A stretch of 64,000 nt of DNA from Paenibacillus pasadenensis (GTDB lineage Bacteria > Bacillota > Bacilli > Paenibacillales > Paenibacillaceae): assembly GCF_023715725.1 (NCBI RefSeq), contig NZ_JAMBOT010000002.1, forward strand, positions 372,001-436,000. Direction: 5' to 3'. The notes beneath the pieces were generated by a model that worked only from the letters and a program-made list of their open reading frames with translations, was not told the DNA's origin and made no database searches. The position numbers and the translations under genes are program-made. Below, one piece after another: positions 44,706 through 53,269 of this stretch (its first letter is position 1; each line of letters opens with the position of its first letter).

Positions 44706-45776
44706 ATGACTGATCCGGGATGGGAGCAGCTTCTGTACGGGATTGCCCATGCCGACGATTCCGCCGCTCTGCATCGTTACCGCAAGCTTGTTCACGACCG
44801 GATGGCCGCACGGCTGCCCCGGCAGCAAACCGAACTTTTTTATGACGAGTTGAATGACGCGCACGACGCTTTTGTACGGCGCGCCATTCAGCTTGCTGGG
44901 CAGGAGATGGCACGGCTCGGGAACGGTATTCCCCCCGTGCCTTTTGCCTATTTACTGTTCGGAAGCGGCGGCCGGCGGGAACAAACGCTTTTAAGCGATC
45001 AGGACAGCGGCTTGATCTACGCGGATTCTTATGATGCAGCGGAGCAGGAGCGGAACCGGCAGTATTTTTCAGACCTGTCGGCCCGGATAGTGCGCCTGCT
45101 GCTGGAGACGGGGTATCCTCTCTGTGAAGGAAATGTGTTAAGCAGCAACGCGGATTGGTGTTGTCCGGTCTCGGGATGGAAGGACAAGCTGAACGGATGG
45201 TTCGCGGAACCAGCCTGGGAATCGGTGCGTTATCTGCTCATTGTAGCGGACAGCCGCTGTGTTTATGGAGACGGATCGCTGCATGACCAGCTCAAGGATT
45301 GTTTTTACGGAGATGTGTTGAGCCAGCCGATTATCGTGAAGCGCATGCTGGAGAATACAATGAAGCATAAAGTGCTGCTTAACATATTTGGACAGCTGCT
45401 CAAGGAACAGTATGGGGAGGATGCCGGAAGTATAGATATCAAATACGGCGCCTATATTCCAATGGTCAATGCGATCCGTCTGCTCGCCATCGAGGCCAAT
45501 CTGAGGGAAAGCTCAACGCTGGAGCGAATCCGCAGTCTAGAGCAGTTGGGACTGGTGGAAACGGAGGAGGCCGCGGAGTGGATTGACACGTTCAGGCTCT
45601 TTTTGCGGCTGAGAATGCTGACGACGGAGAAGTTCGAAAACGGACAGTTCACGACAAACGGAAAGCTGTCATCTGGAAAACTCACCAAAGAGTTGTCCGA
45701 GGAGCTTAAAAGCGGACTGAAGCTCGGGAAAAAGCTGCAGCGCAAAGTATACCGCCAGACGATGAACAGGCTCTGA
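44706..45776 (+). CDS. DUF294-type putative nucleotidyltransferase
   Basis: 356 residues, ATG after AGGGGGAGAAGGCCGA. The central part has LLFGSGGRREQTLLSDQDSGLIY, a GS-x(n)-DxD nucleotidyltransferase motif close to that of GlnD-like enzymes and of DUF294 proteins; the C-terminal half (VKRMLENTMKHKVLLNIFGQLL, IKYGAYIPMVNAIRLLAI) is DUF294_C. The usual CBS and cyclic-nucleotide domains of larger homologues are absent. Sitting 60 bp after amtB, it may modify a nitrogen-signalling target, which is inference; no substrate is known. Confidence 0.87.
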   Translation: MTDPGWEQLLYGIAHADDSAALHRYRKLVHDRMAARLPRQQTELFYDELNDAHDAFVRRAIQLAGQEMARLGNGIPPVPFAYLLFGSGGRREQTLLSDQDSGLIYADSYDAAEQERNRQYFSDLSARIVRLLLETGYPLCEGNVLSSNADWCCPVSGWKDKLNGWFAEPAWESVRYLLIVADSRCVYGDGSLHDQLKDCFYGDVLSQPIIVKRMLENTMKHKVLLNIFGQLLKEQYGEDAGSIDIKYGAYIPMVNAIRLLAIEANLRESSTLERIRSLEQLGLVETEEAAEWIDTFRLFLRLRMLTTEKFENGQFTTNGKLSSGKLTKELSEELKSGLKLGKKLQRKVYRQTMNRL

Positions 45777-45795
45777 CAGGACGAAAGGAGTCCCC

Positions 45796-46530
45796 ATGAA
45801 AGAAAGCAAAGGCGTCAACCGGATGTGGCAGCTGTACAAAATGGGAGGCGTCACGCCTGCCATCGCGTCCATGCTGGGAGCGCAGAATGCGCAGCAGATG
45901 GCATTCATGCGCGCGGTGAACCGCGATTTGCGCAAGCACTCCTTGCTGGATACCCCCTTTAGCGAGCTGGAGACGGTGGTGTTCGATCTCGAGACAACAG
46001 GTTTTTATCCTTATAATGGAGATGAAATCATCAGCTTTGGAGCGCTGCTGCTGCGGGGCGGGACGCCGGTGGAGGGCAAAACGTTCTACAGTCTTGTGAA
46101 TCCGAAGCGGAAAGTGCCGCTGCATATTACCGAGCTGACGGGCATTACGAGCGCGATGGCGGAGGATGCTCCCGAGCTGCCCGATGTGCTGCACCAGTTC
46201 ATGCAATTTTGCGGGAAAAGGCTGCTGATCGCCCACGGCAGCGGGCATGACAAACAGTTCCTGAACGCTGCGCTGTGGAAAACGTTCAAATGCAACCTCA
46301 CTCACCGGGTGCTGGATACGATGATGGTCGCCAAATGGCTGCAGCCGGGCCGGGATGCGTACGGGCTGGATGAGCTGCTGGAGGAGGAGGGCATACCAAT
46401 TACGCGCCGCCACCACGCGCTGGAGGACTGTGTGATGCAGTCAAAGCTGTGGCTGACGTATTTGGCCCGTATCCGTTCCCGCAACATTCATACGCTAGGC
46501 GATTTATATGCCTACCTCAGCCAGCACTGA
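45796..46530 (+). CDS. DnaQ-like 3'-5' exonuclease
   Basis: 244 residues, ATG after AAAGGAGTCCCC. Exo I VVFDLETTGFYP (catalytic Asp/Glu), Exo II LLIAHGSGHDKQF, Exo III HHALEDCVMQSKL (His and Asp) are complete, so it should be active as a DEDDh exonuclease. The first 50 residues (MWQLYKMGGVTPAIASML) are an extra helical part. It follows the DUF294 gene by 19 bp, so it shares the amtB transcript. Its 3' end overlaps the converging JAMM gene by 27 bp. Confidence 0.9.
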   Translation: MKESKGVNRMWQLYKMGGVTPAIASMLGAQNAQQMAFMRAVNRDLRKHSLLDTPFSELETVVFDLETTGFYPYNGDEIISFGALLLRGGTPVEGKTFYSLVNPKRKVPLHITELTGITSAMAEDAPELPDVLHQFMQFCGKRLLIAHGSGHDKQFLNAALWKTFKCNLTHRVLDTMMVAKWLQPGRDAYGLDELLEEEGIPITRRHHALEDCVMQSKLWLTYLARIRSRNIHTLGDLYAYLSQH

Positions 46531-46974
46531 ACGCTTGGCGCCTTGAGCAGACGGCGCAAATACGGCTACTAATGGCGCTTCTAAATCCGCCAGCGAAATA
46601 ATCCACATTTGCAACCCTTCGGCGGAGCCGGAGGGTTTGTTTTTGGGCGGTGCGGGCTCCCAGAGCCGTTGGGCAAGATCCGTTTCCGAGGGGAAAGCCG
46701 GTCCGTTCGGGTGGGAATGGTAAATGCCTGCAACGCTGTATCCATCCCGCAGCAGCTGAAAGTAGGCGGATACCCATTCGGCAGGATCGAGCTCGAAGTG
46801 ATGGCGGGGAGAGGGGTGTGCATTCTGGAGCGGCATAATAGCTGACACAACCCGTTTTGGATCGTCAGTGCGGTATGCAACCAGGCCGCAAACTTCATCA
46901 GGCATGCCTGACCGGCAAATTGCGATGAGCTGCTGCAAAGCCTCAGTTTGAATATAAGTTACATAATCTGACAT
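46504..46974 (-). CDS. JAMM/MPN (M67 family) metalloprotease
   Basis: 156 residues, ATG start. The JAMM zinc motif is complete: Glu27 in MPDEVCGLV, then YHSHPNGPAFPSETD (His-x-His-x7-Ser-x2-Asp). Prokaryotic relatives remove C-terminal peptides or cleave sulfur-carrier conjugates (ThiS/MoaD-like). No ThiS-like or E1-like partner is nearby. Its 3' end overlaps the exonuclease gene on the opposite strand. Confidence 0.9.
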   Translation of the reverse strand: MSDYVTYIQTEALQQLIAICRSGMPDEVCGLVAYRTDDPKRVVSAIMPLQNAHPSPRHHFELDPAEWVSAYFQLLRDGYSVAGIYHSHPNGPAFPSETDLAQRLWEPAPPKNKPSGSAEGLQMWIISLADLEAPLVAVFAPSAQGAKRSVLAEVGI

Positions 46975-47087
46975 GAAAGCAATTTCACTCCTTGGCCAAA
47001 AGCTGGATTAGGCTCGCTTGAGTCCGCCGCATCATCATGATACCATGTCCAATAGGAAGAGGAAGACGCAGCGAAGGAAGGTTACGC

Positions 47088-47639
47088 ATGAAACGATTCA
47101 TGACAGCAGGAATACTTTTGGCTGCCGTGCTGATTGGAGTTTGGGTCGCACGCGATAATTTGCCTTTCAACATGGCCTTTTTGAATGCGGGCGGCGATTC
47201 GAAGCCGAAGGAAGGTTATGCGGCTCCGCCGTTCAGCCTGGTTGGAATGGACAACACAACTTATACGGTTCAAGGGAAAAGAGAAAAGCCCGTACTCGTC
47301 AACTTCTGGGCGTCTTGGTGCGGCCCATGCGATTTGGAAGCGCCGGATTTGCAGGAGCTGTTTGAAAAATACGGAGACCGGATTGACTTCTACGGCGTAA
47401 ACTCCACTAGTTATGACCGGGAGCGCGACGCGCGCAATTTCGTGGCAGAGAAAAAGCTGACCTTCCCGATTCCGATGGATCGTGACGGCAAGGTGACTCA
47501 GGCGTATAAGGTAAGCAACTTCCCGACTTCGCTGCTTGTTGGTACGGATGGGAAAGTGAAGGAGCGCATCACCGGCGTCATAACCAAAAAGCAATGGGAG
47601 CAGAAGCTGGAAGCTCTGCTGAAGAACTCTTCAAAATAA
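47088..47639 (+). CDS. TlpA/ResA-like membrane-anchored thioredoxin
   Basis: 183 residues from the ATG at 47088 after GAAGGAAGG. N-terminal anchor FMTAGILLAAVLIGVWVA, then an AhpC/TSA-type thioredoxin fold with FWASWCGPCDLEAPDL (active CxxC) and the cis-Pro segment SNFPTSLLVG. It acts outside the membrane in thiol reduction, for example of cytochrome c apoproteins or spore proteins; no cytochrome genes are near. Confidence 0.9.
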   Translation: MKRFMTAGILLAAVLIGVWVARDNLPFNMAFLNAGGDSKPKEGYAAPPFSLVGMDNTTYTVQGKREKPVLVNFWASWCGPCDLEAPDLQELFEKYGDRIDFYGVNSTSYDRERDARNFVAEKKLTFPIPMDRDGKVTQAYKVSNFPTSLLVGTDGKVKERITGVITKKQWEQKLEALLKNSSK

Positions 47640-47645
47640 TGAATT

Positions 47646-47688
47646 AAACAGCCCGGAAGCTGCGATATCGCGGCATTCCGGGCTGTTT
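47646..47688. terminator. Bidirectional terminator between the ResA-like gene and cimA
   Basis: AAACAGCCCGGAA (47646-47658) with TTCCGGGCTGTTT (47676-47688) and an inner GCGAT/ATCGC palindrome. Confidence 0.88.
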
Positions 47689-47703
47689 GCATTTACGCTG
47701 AAG

Positions 47704-49323
47704 TTAGTGGTTAACGACGCCGCTGCGCAAGCGGATGACATCGTCACTGCCGCCGGATTCCATTCTGTCCATGCCAAGCAGGGCATACCGAATGCTGTCC
47801 AGCAGCGCTTCCCAGCTGGCTTCGATAACGTTGCCGGATACGCCGACGGTGTTCCAGCTGCTGGAGAAATCGCTGGATTCGATCAGCACGCGCACCTTGG
47901 CGGCCGTAGCGTCTTTTTCGTCGAGCACGCGGACTTTGTAATCCGCCAGATGGATGTCGTTAATGCGAGGGTAGAACGGCAGCAGCGCTTTGCGGAGCGC
48001 GTTGTCCAGTGCATTGACCGGTCCGTTGCCCTCGGCGGCGGTGTAGACTGTTTCGGAGCCGACACGCAGCTTAACGATCGCTTCGGTAACCATTCCGTGC
48101 GAAGTCTTTTCCAGCAGAATTTTGAAGGACTCAACGGCAAATACTTCTTCAAGACCGCCGAACGCGTCCCGCAGCAGCAGCTCAAGGCTGGCATCGGCCG
48201 CTTCGAACTGGTATCCCTGATGCTCCAAATCCTTGATGCGTTCCATAATGGCTTTTGTGTTCTCGTTATTGCTGTTGACGTCCAGACCAAGCTCCTGAGC
48301 CTTGGAGATGACATTGCTCTGTCCCGCAAGCTCGGAGACGAGAATGCGCTGTTTGTTGCCAATCAGCTCCGGCTCGATATGCTCATAGGTTTTGGAGTCC
48401 TTAAGAATCGCCGAGACATGGATGCCGCCCTTATGGGCAAAAGCAGCGTTGCCGACGTACGGCTGGCCGACAGGCATGCTGACATTAGCGATTTCGCTAA
48501 TGTAACGAGCGGTGGAAGTCAGCATCCGCAGCTTCTCGGGGCCAACCGCGCTGTAACCGAGCTTAAGCTCAAGGCTAGGCAAAATCGAGCACAGATTGGC
48601 ATTGCCGCAGCGTTCGCCATATCCGTTAATCGTGCCCTGCACCTGAGTCGCTCCGGCTTGTACCGCGGCCAGCGTATTAGCGACGGCAAGCTCGCAATCG
48701 TTATGCGTATGAATACCGAGCGGAGCGGAAATTTCCGAGCGGACGCGCCGCACAATTTCTGAAATCTCCCCCGGCATCGTACCGCCGTTTGTATCGCACA
48801 TAACAAGCCAGTCGGCGCCGGCTTCCTGCGCGCGTTTGAGTACGGCGAGCGCATAGTCCGGATTGTTTTTGAAGCCGTCGAAAAAATGCTCGGAGTCAAA
48901 AATCGCTTCCAGGCCGCGCTGCTTTAAAAAGGCGATGGAGTCATAGATCATGGAAAGATTCTCTTCCAATGTCGTACCGAGCGCCGTGTGCACGTGAAAA
49001 TCCCACGACTTGCCGACAAGCGTGGCGGCCTGTACGCCGGATTCGGCGATGCGGATGAGGCTCGTATCCTGTTCGGCCAGACTGTTTTTGCGCCTTGTGC
49101 TTCCGAAGGCGGTAATCTTAGCGTTCAGCCCGAGCTTTTGCACCCGCTGGAAAAATTCAATGTCCTTGCTGTTGCTGCCAGGATTGCCGCCTTCAATATA
49201 ATGAACTCCCAGTTCATCAAGCTTTTGGGCAATTTTTAACTTGTCGTCCGCAGACAGGCTAATCCCCTCGCCTTGGGTGCCGTCCCTGAGGGTAGTGTCG
49301 AAGATGGAGATGGCCTGGGTCAT
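47704..49323 (-). CDS. cimA: (R)-citramalate synthase
   Basis: 539 residues, ATG after AGGGGGACTCTCAGTCT-type leader. HMGL-like barrel: FDTTLRDGTQGEGISLS (catalytic Arg/Asp), GGNPGSNSKD, GIHTHNDCELAVANT (metal His pair), GTINGYGERCGNANLCSI. The C-terminal LeuA allosteric domain runs from about 410. Sequence type is that of CimA (citramalate from pyruvate and acetyl-CoA, an isoleucine route) rather than LeuA. No T-box or other leader element was found upstream; a TATAAT lies about 85 bases ahead of the start on the minus strand. Confidence 0.93.
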   Translation of the reverse strand: MTQAISIFDTTLRDGTQGEGISLSADDKLKIAQKLDELGVHYIEGGNPGSNSKDIEFFQRVQKLGLNAKITAFGSTRRKNSLAEQDTSLIRIAESGVQAATLVGKSWDFHVHTALGTTLEENLSMIYDSIAFLKQRGLEAIFDSEHFFDGFKNNPDYALAVLKRAQEAGADWLVMCDTNGGTMPGEISEIVRRVRSEISAPLGIHTHNDCELAVANTLAAVQAGATQVQGTINGYGERCGNANLCSILPSLELKLGYSAVGPEKLRMLTSTARYISEIANVSMPVGQPYVGNAAFAHKGGIHVSAILKDSKTYEHIEPELIGNKQRILVSELAGQSNVISKAQELGLDVNSNNENTKAIMERIKDLEHQGYQFEAADASLELLLRDAFGGLEEVFAVESFKILLEKTSHGMVTEAIVKLRVGSETVYTAAEGNGPVNALDNALRKALLPFYPRINDIHLADYKVRVLDEKDATAAKVRVLIESSDFSSSWNTVGVSGNVIEASWEALLDSIRYALLGMDRMESGGSDDVIRLRSGVVNH

Positions 49324-49513
49324 AGACTGAGAGTCCCCCTTTAATGTCTTAGCTCAGCGCAGCGTAAAAGTTGCGATTTGATAATATTATTGTATTATAG
49401 CACTCCGCTTTAGCCGGATAGAAGAGTTAAGCGCATATTTTTATGCAAAAGGGGCTTTATTGACCGTGAATTGGGGCAGGAGTATTCTAGTAATTAAGGA
49501 AGGGGGAGACGGC

Positions 49514-50794
49514 ATGAACGGGAATAGCGCCGAAGGTGCAAGAAAGGGCAGAGTCATTCTGCATCTTGATATGAATGCCTTCTACTGCTCCGTCCATGAG
49601 GCAGAGCAGCCGGAGCTGTACAAGGGCAAACCGACGGCTGTTGCGGGCAGCGTTGAGCAGCGGAAGGGAATTATCGTCACCTGCTCCTATCCCGCGCGCG
49701 CCCGCGGAGTGCGCACCGGCATGACCGTCCGGCAAGGGCTTAAGCTATGCCCGGAGCTTATTTTGATCTCCCCCGATTTTGATCTATACCGGCGGTACTC
49801 CAGGGGCTTCAAGGAAATTGCAGGCAATTACAGCCCGTTGATGGAAATAGTGTCGATTGACGAGTGTTATCTCGATATTAGCGGATCCTCCATGTTCGGC
49901 TCTCCTTTGGAAATTGCGGAAACGATTCAGCGGAGAATTGCGATGGAGCTGTCGCTGCCCTGCTCCGTTGGTATCGGCCCTAACAAGCTGCTTGCCAAAA
50001 TGGGATCGGATATGAAAAAACCGTCCGGGCTTACCGTGCTGCGCATCCGCGATATGCCCAAGCTTTTATGGGACAAACCTTGCGACCAGCTGTTCGGCGT
50101 CGGCCGCAAAACAGCCGACAAGCTGCGGCGTTTGAATATTCGCACGATCGGCCAGCTGGCCAACGCAGACGAAGCGCTGCTCACCAGCCAGTTCGGCGTA
50201 TACGGCTCCTCGATGAAAAATGCCGCCAACGGTATCGACCATTCGCCAGTACGCGAGCTGCGGGAGCCGAACAAGTCGGTCGGGCATACAACAACGCTTC
50301 CTGCTAATGTCAGCGCAAAGCCGGAAATCCACCGCGTGCTGCTCAATCTGGCGGACCAGACGGCGCGCAGAATGCGCCGCAAAGGGTTTGTCGCCTGCGG
50401 CGTGCAAATAACGGTCCGGCTGCCCGATATGACAACATTTACAAGATCGAGAATGCTGGACGTGCCTGTTGAGGATGCGCCAACGATTCACCGCGAGGCG
50501 TGCCGCCTGTTCGACGAGCATTGGCCGGAGCCGCCCCCCGTCCGGCTGCTTGGCATTACGCTGCATAATCTCCAACCGAAGGAGAGCGCGGCGGTGCAGC
50601 TGGATCTGTTCAGCTACGAAAGCGAGCCGAAGCGTGAAGCGCTGACCAAGGCAATGGACGCTCTGCGCGACAAATATGGCGAAAGCGCGGTGTTAACCGC
50701 AGGCATGCTTGGCGATGATCCGTCAACGCTCATCCGCAACCGTAAGATTCGCGGTACATCCTTGCAAATCGATGAGGATTTTGTTATAAATTGA
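49514..50794 (+). CDS. dinB: DNA polymerase IV (Y family)
   Basis: 426 residues from the ATG at 49514 after GGAAGGGGGAGA; the frame opens at 49460 without a site. Y-family motifs: ILHLDMNAFYCSVHEAE (metal Asp), SYPARARGVRTGM, EIVSIDECYLDISG (SIDE catalytic acids), PCSVGIGPNKLLAKMGSDMKKPSG (little finger approach), then two HhH-type helices (FGVGRKTADKLRRLN). The C-terminal end LDLFSYE may contribute a clamp-binding QLDLF motif (VQLDLF seen). Translesion synthesis. No LexA/DinR box was recognised upstream. Confidence 0.94.
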   Translation: MNGNSAEGARKGRVILHLDMNAFYCSVHEAEQPELYKGKPTAVAGSVEQRKGIIVTCSYPARARGVRTGMTVRQGLKLCPELILISPDFDLYRRYSRGFKEIAGNYSPLMEIVSIDECYLDISGSSMFGSPLEIAETIQRRIAMELSLPCSVGIGPNKLLAKMGSDMKKPSGLTVLRIRDMPKLLWDKPCDQLFGVGRKTADKLRRLNIRTIGQLANADEALLTSQFGVYGSSMKNAANGIDHSPVRELREPNKSVGHTTTLPANVSAKPEIHRVLLNLADQTARRMRRKGFVACGVQITVRLPDMTTFTRSRMLDVPVEDAPTIHREACRLFDEHWPEPPPVRLLGITLHNLQPKESAAVQLDLFSYESEPKREALTKAMDALRDKYGESAVLTAGMLGDDPSTLIRNRKIRGTSLQIDEDFVIN

Positions 50795-51118
<324 letters not shown>

Positions 51119-51133
51119 TCATTTCGTTAACCG

Positions 51134-51162
51134 CCTGTCCGGCATGCCGGACAGGTTTTTTT
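51134..51162 (+). terminator. Terminator of the ferredoxin gene
   Basis: 22-bp perfect palindrome CCTGTCCGGC-AT-GCCGGACAGG (51134-51155), followed by TTTTTTT. Confidence 0.92.
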
Positions 51163-51296
51163 GCGCGTTCAGTAAACGGGAAACAGTCAGAGGAAAGGTC
51201 TGGTGCGCTAAAGGATGCGTCCATTTGCTCAAATGAAGCGGCGGCGGGATGCCGATAAACAATTAGATCATCCTGCCTAAGGAAAGGAGAACGAGC

Positions 51297-52898
51297 ATGA
51301 AGCGGTGGGCATCAAAAAGCGGCTCAGACGATGAACCGTCAAAAGCCAGGGAGAGAGAGCTTGCTGCACCGGCCGAAAAGGGAGAAGCTGCGGAATCGGG
51401 AGGGCGTAATGTCCCGGCTGAGAAGGCGGTAGACAGCCGCCATGCTGCCATTCTGACTGAAGCAGCTTTGGAGCGGAGGCTTGGCGAATTAAAAAAATAT
51501 GTGTCTAATCATCCGCATAACAAAATGGCCTGGTTTTTGCTCGGCAAAACGTACGCCCGTTTAGGAAAAGAAGGGAAGGCCAATTATTGTTACATTCGAT
51601 CGGGTCCGATCTACGAAGCGTATGAAAACACGCCTCATCCGTACGAGAACAGCATGCTTCCTGCGGATGAGCTGCTTGACTCATGGAATGAGGAGCCTCG
51701 CCAGAACTGGAAACCGCTCGTCGTTCTGCTTGCCGCCTTGTTAGGCGTATTGTTGATGCCGGCTATTTCTCAAGCGCCGGGCACGGTCCAGGAGGAGCAG
51801 CCAGGAGCAGCCGCTGAGAGTAAGGATGGAACAAAAATTAACGAAAAGCCGGAGAAGCAGCCAGCTGCTGCAGCCGTTTCGCCGGGAAAAGACAAGCCTT
51901 CTCTTGTGTGGGTAGACAGCCGTTCGTTTGCAGAAGGAGCTGCTGCCGCTGCCTCTGCAGTAAGCAAGGACAACGGAAACCGGCAAGCAGTGGCGGTTAC
52001 GCTGCCGCAGGCGGGAAGACATTTCCGCTGGGAGCTTCCCGCAGTTGGCACTGCCTTCGCATCGCGTGCGGACAAAAACGGATCTTATGTGCTAGATGAG
52101 CCGGCCGGGCGTGAGGAATGCCGCTGCGAATCCGGGCTAAATTCTGCAGTAGACGCCGAGCTTGCAGCGATGAAAGCCGCTCAGGAGCAAAGGTGGTCGG
52201 TTGTAAGCGGAATCCGCAGCTACAGGCGAATGAACGGAAAGTGGCCGGCAAGCTTAAGCGATCTGACACGTCCGTACCCCGACAATATTTTGGCCGGAGC
52301 AGGGAAAGGTATGAAGGAGAGGTTTCCGGAATGGCTGGAGGAAGCGCGTGCAGCGGAAACGGGCGGAACAGCGTCCGGCGGAACATCAGCCGCAGCCGCG
52401 CAAGAGCGCCAGACTTCCGGTCAAGGCGAGCTGGCAGCCGCCATGTCGGAAAGCCTGCGCATTGTGGTCGATATTAAATCTTACCGGCTGGCTTTGATGA
52501 GCGGACCGGTTGCCGTTCGCGTTTATCCCGTCGGATTAGGCGGCTCCAAGACTCCGCTGGGGCAGTTTGCTGTCAGCGAAAAGGTCCGCAATCCGAACGG
52601 AAGCTCGACCGGGCCGTTTGGCAGCCGCGGGATGACCTTATCGGATACCCGGTATGCGATACATGGCACCGATGAGCCCGATTCCATCGGCAAGGACAAG
52701 TCGCTTGGTTGTGTGCGAATGAGCCGTGCCGATGTGGAGGAGCTGTTTGATTTGGTGCCGATTGGCACGCCTGTCACGATTCAGTCCGGAGGACTCGGGC
52801 AGCTGGAGCCGCAGAAGCCGAATGCGAAAAAGAGCCGCTACAGCGTGCGGCCCGTGTCGAATGAGGAAAATCCGAATAAAGTTTACGATTGGTTATAG
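51297..52898 (+). CDS. Membrane-anchored L,D-transpeptidase with cytosolic TPR-like domain
   Basis: 533 residues, ATG after AAGGAGAACGAGC. The N-terminal 140 residues are hydrophilic and contain a TPR-like helix pair (NKMAWFLLGKTYARLGKEGKA). A membrane helix follows (about 143-160, PLVVLLAALLGVLLMPAIS). The outer part includes a disordered Ala/Glu-rich stretch and the YkuD domain at about 380-500, with His456 in YAIHGTDE and catalytic Cys472 in SLGCVRMS. It makes 3-3 cross-links in peptidoglycan or attaches proteins. The intracellular TPR-like part is unusual for a YkuD enzyme. Confidence 0.88.
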   Translation: MKRWASKSGSDDEPSKARERELAAPAEKGEAAESGGRNVPAEKAVDSRHAAILTEAALERRLGELKKYVSNHPHNKMAWFLLGKTYARLGKEGKANYCYIRSGPIYEAYENTPHPYENSMLPADELLDSWNEEPRQNWKPLVVLLAALLGVLLMPAISQAPGTVQEEQPGAAAESKDGTKINEKPEKQPAAAAVSPGKDKPSLVWVDSRSFAEGAAAAASAVSKDNGNRQAVAVTLPQAGRHFRWELPAVGTAFASRADKNGSYVLDEPAGREECRCESGLNSAVDAELAAMKAAQEQRWSVVSGIRSYRRMNGKWPASLSDLTRPYPDNILAGAGKGMKERFPEWLEEARAAETGGTASGGTSAAAAQERQTSGQGELAAAMSESLRIVVDIKSYRLALMSGPVAVRVYPVGLGGSKTPLGQFAVSEKVRNPNGSSTGPFGSRGMTLSDTRYAIHGTDEPDSIGKDKSLGCVRMSRADVEELFDLVPIGTPVTIQSGGLGQLEPQKPNAKKSRYSVRPVSNEENPNKVYDWL

Positions 52899-52913
52899 TT
52901 CGCCCTGACCGGA

Positions 52914-53054
52914 TCAGGAGTAAACGACAAGCAGGACGATGATGAGAACGGCAAGAAGGCCGAATACGCCGGAAAAAATAGCAATCGCTTTCCGGTTCGG
53001 TTCTTCTTTTTTGGCCTGCTTCATGGTAGGGGGCTTGCGTTTCGGAGTGCTCAT
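52914..53054 (-). CDS. Small single-helix membrane protein, 46 residues
   Basis: ATG at 53054, 8 bases after AAAGGGG; a longer frame to 53147 has no site. Basic head (TPKRKPPTMKQAKKEEPNRK) then one helix (IAIFSGVFGLLAVLIIVLLVVYS). Family not recognised; the positive-inside pattern predicts an N-in topology. Confidence 0.65.
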   Translation of the reverse strand: MSTPKRKPPTMKQAKKEEPNRKAIAIFSGVFGLLAVLIIVLLVVYS

Positions 53055-53269
53055 CGTACTTTCCCCTTTCACTTCGAGTTCGTTTGGGCTGGTCCAACCA
53101 GCCCTTATATTGTAATCGCTTGCCGAGGGCTTGGGCAATAGCCGCAAGGCGGAAATTCAACGGTACAGGCTATTGTAAACGCTGCCTTCAGGCGGCGCTC
53201 TTTTCTTTTCCTGCTGAACGCGATAAACTGAAGGGCAGAGCATTTTCAGACCGAAACGGAGTGAGTAGG

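Noticed and set aside
49324..49420. T-box or leucine/isoleucine leader upstream of cimA
   Set aside because: The leader is only about 85 bases from a TATAAT box and shows no T-box sequence or terminator/antiterminator pair.
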